Shown here one piece after another: positions 41,444-43,182 of a stretch of DNA of 43,182 nt. The stretch comes from Thoreauomyces humboldtii. Taxonomy: Eukaryota > Chytridiomycota > Chytridiomycetes > Spizellomycetales > Powellomycetaceae. How positions within the stretch are numbered: position 1 is the stretch's first letter; each line of letters begins with the position of its first letter. The stretch lies in assembly GCA_027596035.1 (NCBI GenBank), contig JADGJA010000097.1, positions 1 to 43,182 of the forward strand. Reading direction: 5' to 3'. The notes below the pieces were generated by a model. That model ran no database searches. It saw only the letters and a list, made by a program, of their open reading frames with translations, and was not told the origin of the DNA. A program made the translations under genes and the position numbers.

Positions 41444-43182
41444 ATGAGTTCGCCGCTTCTTCCCGTCGAAGGAGTGGACGGGGAAGCCGTCACGCCCTCG
41501 GCTTCCCTAGGCTTCGTTACCCGTCGAATCTCACGCATACCATCCTCCAAAGACAACGCATCTATACCAGCCGCGCTGGACGATGACGGTCTGAAGTCTT
41601 CGAAGGCGTCAGGCGTCGTTCGAGGCTACACGCTGAAGACAGTGTACCTTGGCCTCGCCTTCTGTCTGATCTTCACGGCTTTGTAAGTGAAAGACAAGAT
41701 CTGGCTCATGTGGGAAGAAGGTGACCTTTTCTTTTCTATGTTCTGATTCATCTCGTCTCTCCGTCATGCAGCAACGTAGCCCAAGCTTACATAACGATCC
41801 TTTACCCGACCATAGGAACGTTGACCCTCGCGACCATCTACGGCTTCTTTGCCCTCGGATCCCTGGTCGCCCCGCAGGTCGGAGACGCCCTCGGCATCAA
41901 GTGGGCCATGGCGGTGGGATCCGTCTTCTTCGTCGTTTTCATCGGATGTCTCGAGACCGGAGCGGACGGCATCGTCCTTCTGTCGGCGGCGGGCGTGGGA
42001 ATGGGCAGCGGGACCCTGTGGATCAATCAGGGAGTCTGGCTGAGCAGACTGAGCGCCAACACCGGAGGTTCCATGACCGGTGAGTGGTGTCTCTCGGGGG
42101 GGCTGGGGACGTATGGGAAGATCCCTTCGTTTGACATGTTCGAAAAAACAACCTTCTGTCTTCAGGCTACTTCACCGGTCTGTTCTTCACGATATGTAAC
42201 GCGAACGGCATCGTGGGCAACATCTTGGCCATCATCCTCCTCGAAGCCGGTCTTTCGATCGACATGATGATCTGGGGAATGTTCGTTGCCGGTGGCATCG
42301 GATGCAGCATGATGGTCCTGGTCGACCCGATGCACAGCACGGTTCCGATCGGCAACGACACCCAGCCAGCCATGACCTTCAAGGATCAGCTGAGGTCCGT
42401 GAGAGACGTTGCGAAGATGAAGAAGAGTTTGGTGATACTGCCCTGCATATGGCTGCAGGGTTGCAACCTGGCGTTCATGTTCGGAAGACTGCCCGACATG
42501 CTGCCGAACGATGCGGGAGGAGTCGCGGTTGCCCAGGTGTTTCTCTGTTATGGTACGTGTGTGGATACGTATGCCCCCCCCCCCCCATGTAGTCATCTTA
42601 TCGCTTTCCGTCCGTCCCGTCTGACACCTCTGTTCGTTGCTTCTTGTTCCGAAAATAAAAAAATCATTCTAGGCGCCCTGCAATGCATCTTCTCATACGT
42701 GAACGGCGTGATCTACGACCGTTTCGGATGGAAGCCTCTGGTCCGATCCTTCCTCCTCACCGGCATCTTCGCCTACTCGGTACTGGTGTCCCTCCTCCCA
42801 TCCGAATACGGACTCCACGGCACCTTCGGGCACCTCGTGGAACCTTTCCTCCTCATCGGAGGTCTTCTGGGTCACCTGGACGCCACCCTCAACACGGCCA
42901 TCAACCTCGCCATGAGCAAGGCCTACCGACCGGGGAACGAGACGGCCGCAGCGTTCGGGTTCTACCGGGTCGGGTTCTGCTCCGCCATGGCCCTCATGAA
43001 CATCCTGGGAGGCGCCTTCGAGATCGGTTGGATCATGGTCTGGAACGGGGCGTGGGTCGCCGTGGCCGGATGGCTGTACGAGAGGCACGCCGCCGAGATG
43101 CAAGGATCCGTCGCGGATCCGTTGCTGCCGGCGGACCCGGAGCTGGGGAATGGCGGTGGTGGAGGAGGGGGAGGAGGAGGAG
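41444..43182 (+). CDS. UNC93-like major facilitator protein, 3' truncated by window
   Basis: Polytopic membrane protein of the UNC93/MFSD11 branch of the major facilitator superfamily; animal UNC93B traffics Toll-like receptors, and the fungal role is unknown. Exons seen: 41444-41682, 41772-42079, 42166-42552, 42673 to the window end. A 60-residue polar N-terminus precedes the first helix (TLKTVYLGLAFCLIFTAL). The family landmarks are FNVAQAYITILYPTIGTLTL, FALGSLVAPQVGDALG, GSGTLWINQGVWLSRLS and GYFTGLFFTICNANGIVGN. About ten or eleven helices are visible, with a loop at about 230-270. The end of the window is a Gly-rich run after DPLLPADPEL, still open, so only the tail is missing. Two of its three complete introns are longer than usual here (89 and 120 nt). 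Confidence 0.9.
42574..42586 (+). repeat. Poly(C) tract, 13 C, in an intron
   Basis: Homopolymer 22 bases after the donor of the third UNC93-like intron (42553-42672), on the coding strand. It contributes to that intron being about twice the usual length. Confidence 0.9.

Overview
The window reads as nuclear DNA of an intron-rich eukaryote. Nearly every gene is cut by short GT-AG introns, mostly 55-80 nt, and exon phases close exactly in every model I built. A tricalbin, an Mrn1/Nrd1-type four-RRM protein, a Lsb5-type VHS-GAT protein and a Som1 homologue point to a fungus. Several other genes are ones that model yeasts lack but animals keep: a KICS2 (C12orf66) homologue, a BRE/BABAM2-like gene, a C1orf74 (UPF0739) homologue, and a UPF1 with the SQ-rich tail typical of SMG1-regulated UPF1. 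Together these suggest an early-diverging (for example zoosporic) fungus that kept ancestral opisthokont genes. That placement is inference and I cannot name the species.

Layout. 0.1-3.7 kb (+) UPF1. 4.5 kb (-) a 64-residue SOM1. 5.1-9.2 kb (+) CLU1. 9.9-10.2 kb (-) a small unknown helical protein. 10.7-12.2 kb (+) LSB5-like. 12.7-13.8 kb a degenerate minisatellite with higher-order periodicity. 14.0-15.6 kb (+) BRE-like gene with an in-frame TAG. 15.9-17.1 kb (-) MDR oxidoreductase with two possible starts, the upstream one giving a mitochondrial-type leader. 17.3-18.3 kb (+) C1orf74 homologue. 18.4-24.3 kb (-) tricalbin with an SMP domain and six C2 domains in 14 exons. 24.6-25.3 kb (+) peptidyl-tRNA hydrolase. 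26.7-28.5 kb (+) KICS2 homologue. 28.5-29.7 kb (-) UTP23. 29.9-31.6 kb (+) membrane-anchored tocopherol-cyclase-like protein. 31.9-33.5 kb (-) unrecognised 500-residue protein. 33.6-34.2 kb (+) small two-helix membrane protein. 34.3-35.6 kb (-) neutral-sphingomyelinase-like membrane phosphodiesterase. 36.1 kb (+) small membrane ORF. 36.8-37.4 kb (+) NHP2. 39.0-40.9 kb (+) MRN1-like. 41.4 kb to the window end (+) UNC93-like transporter, cut by the edge.

The genes do not form one pathway. Shared themes are RNA metabolism (UPF1, UTP23, NHP2, MRN1, peptidyl-tRNA hydrolase), membranes and lipids (tricalbin, sphingomyelinase-like, tocopherol-cyclase-like, UNC93, LSB5), mitochondria (CLU1, SOM1, possibly the MDR enzyme) and signalling (KICS2, BRE). 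Many neighbours are divergent or tightly convergent, as in a compact fungal genome. I saw no tRNA, rRNA, CRISPR array or intact transposon.
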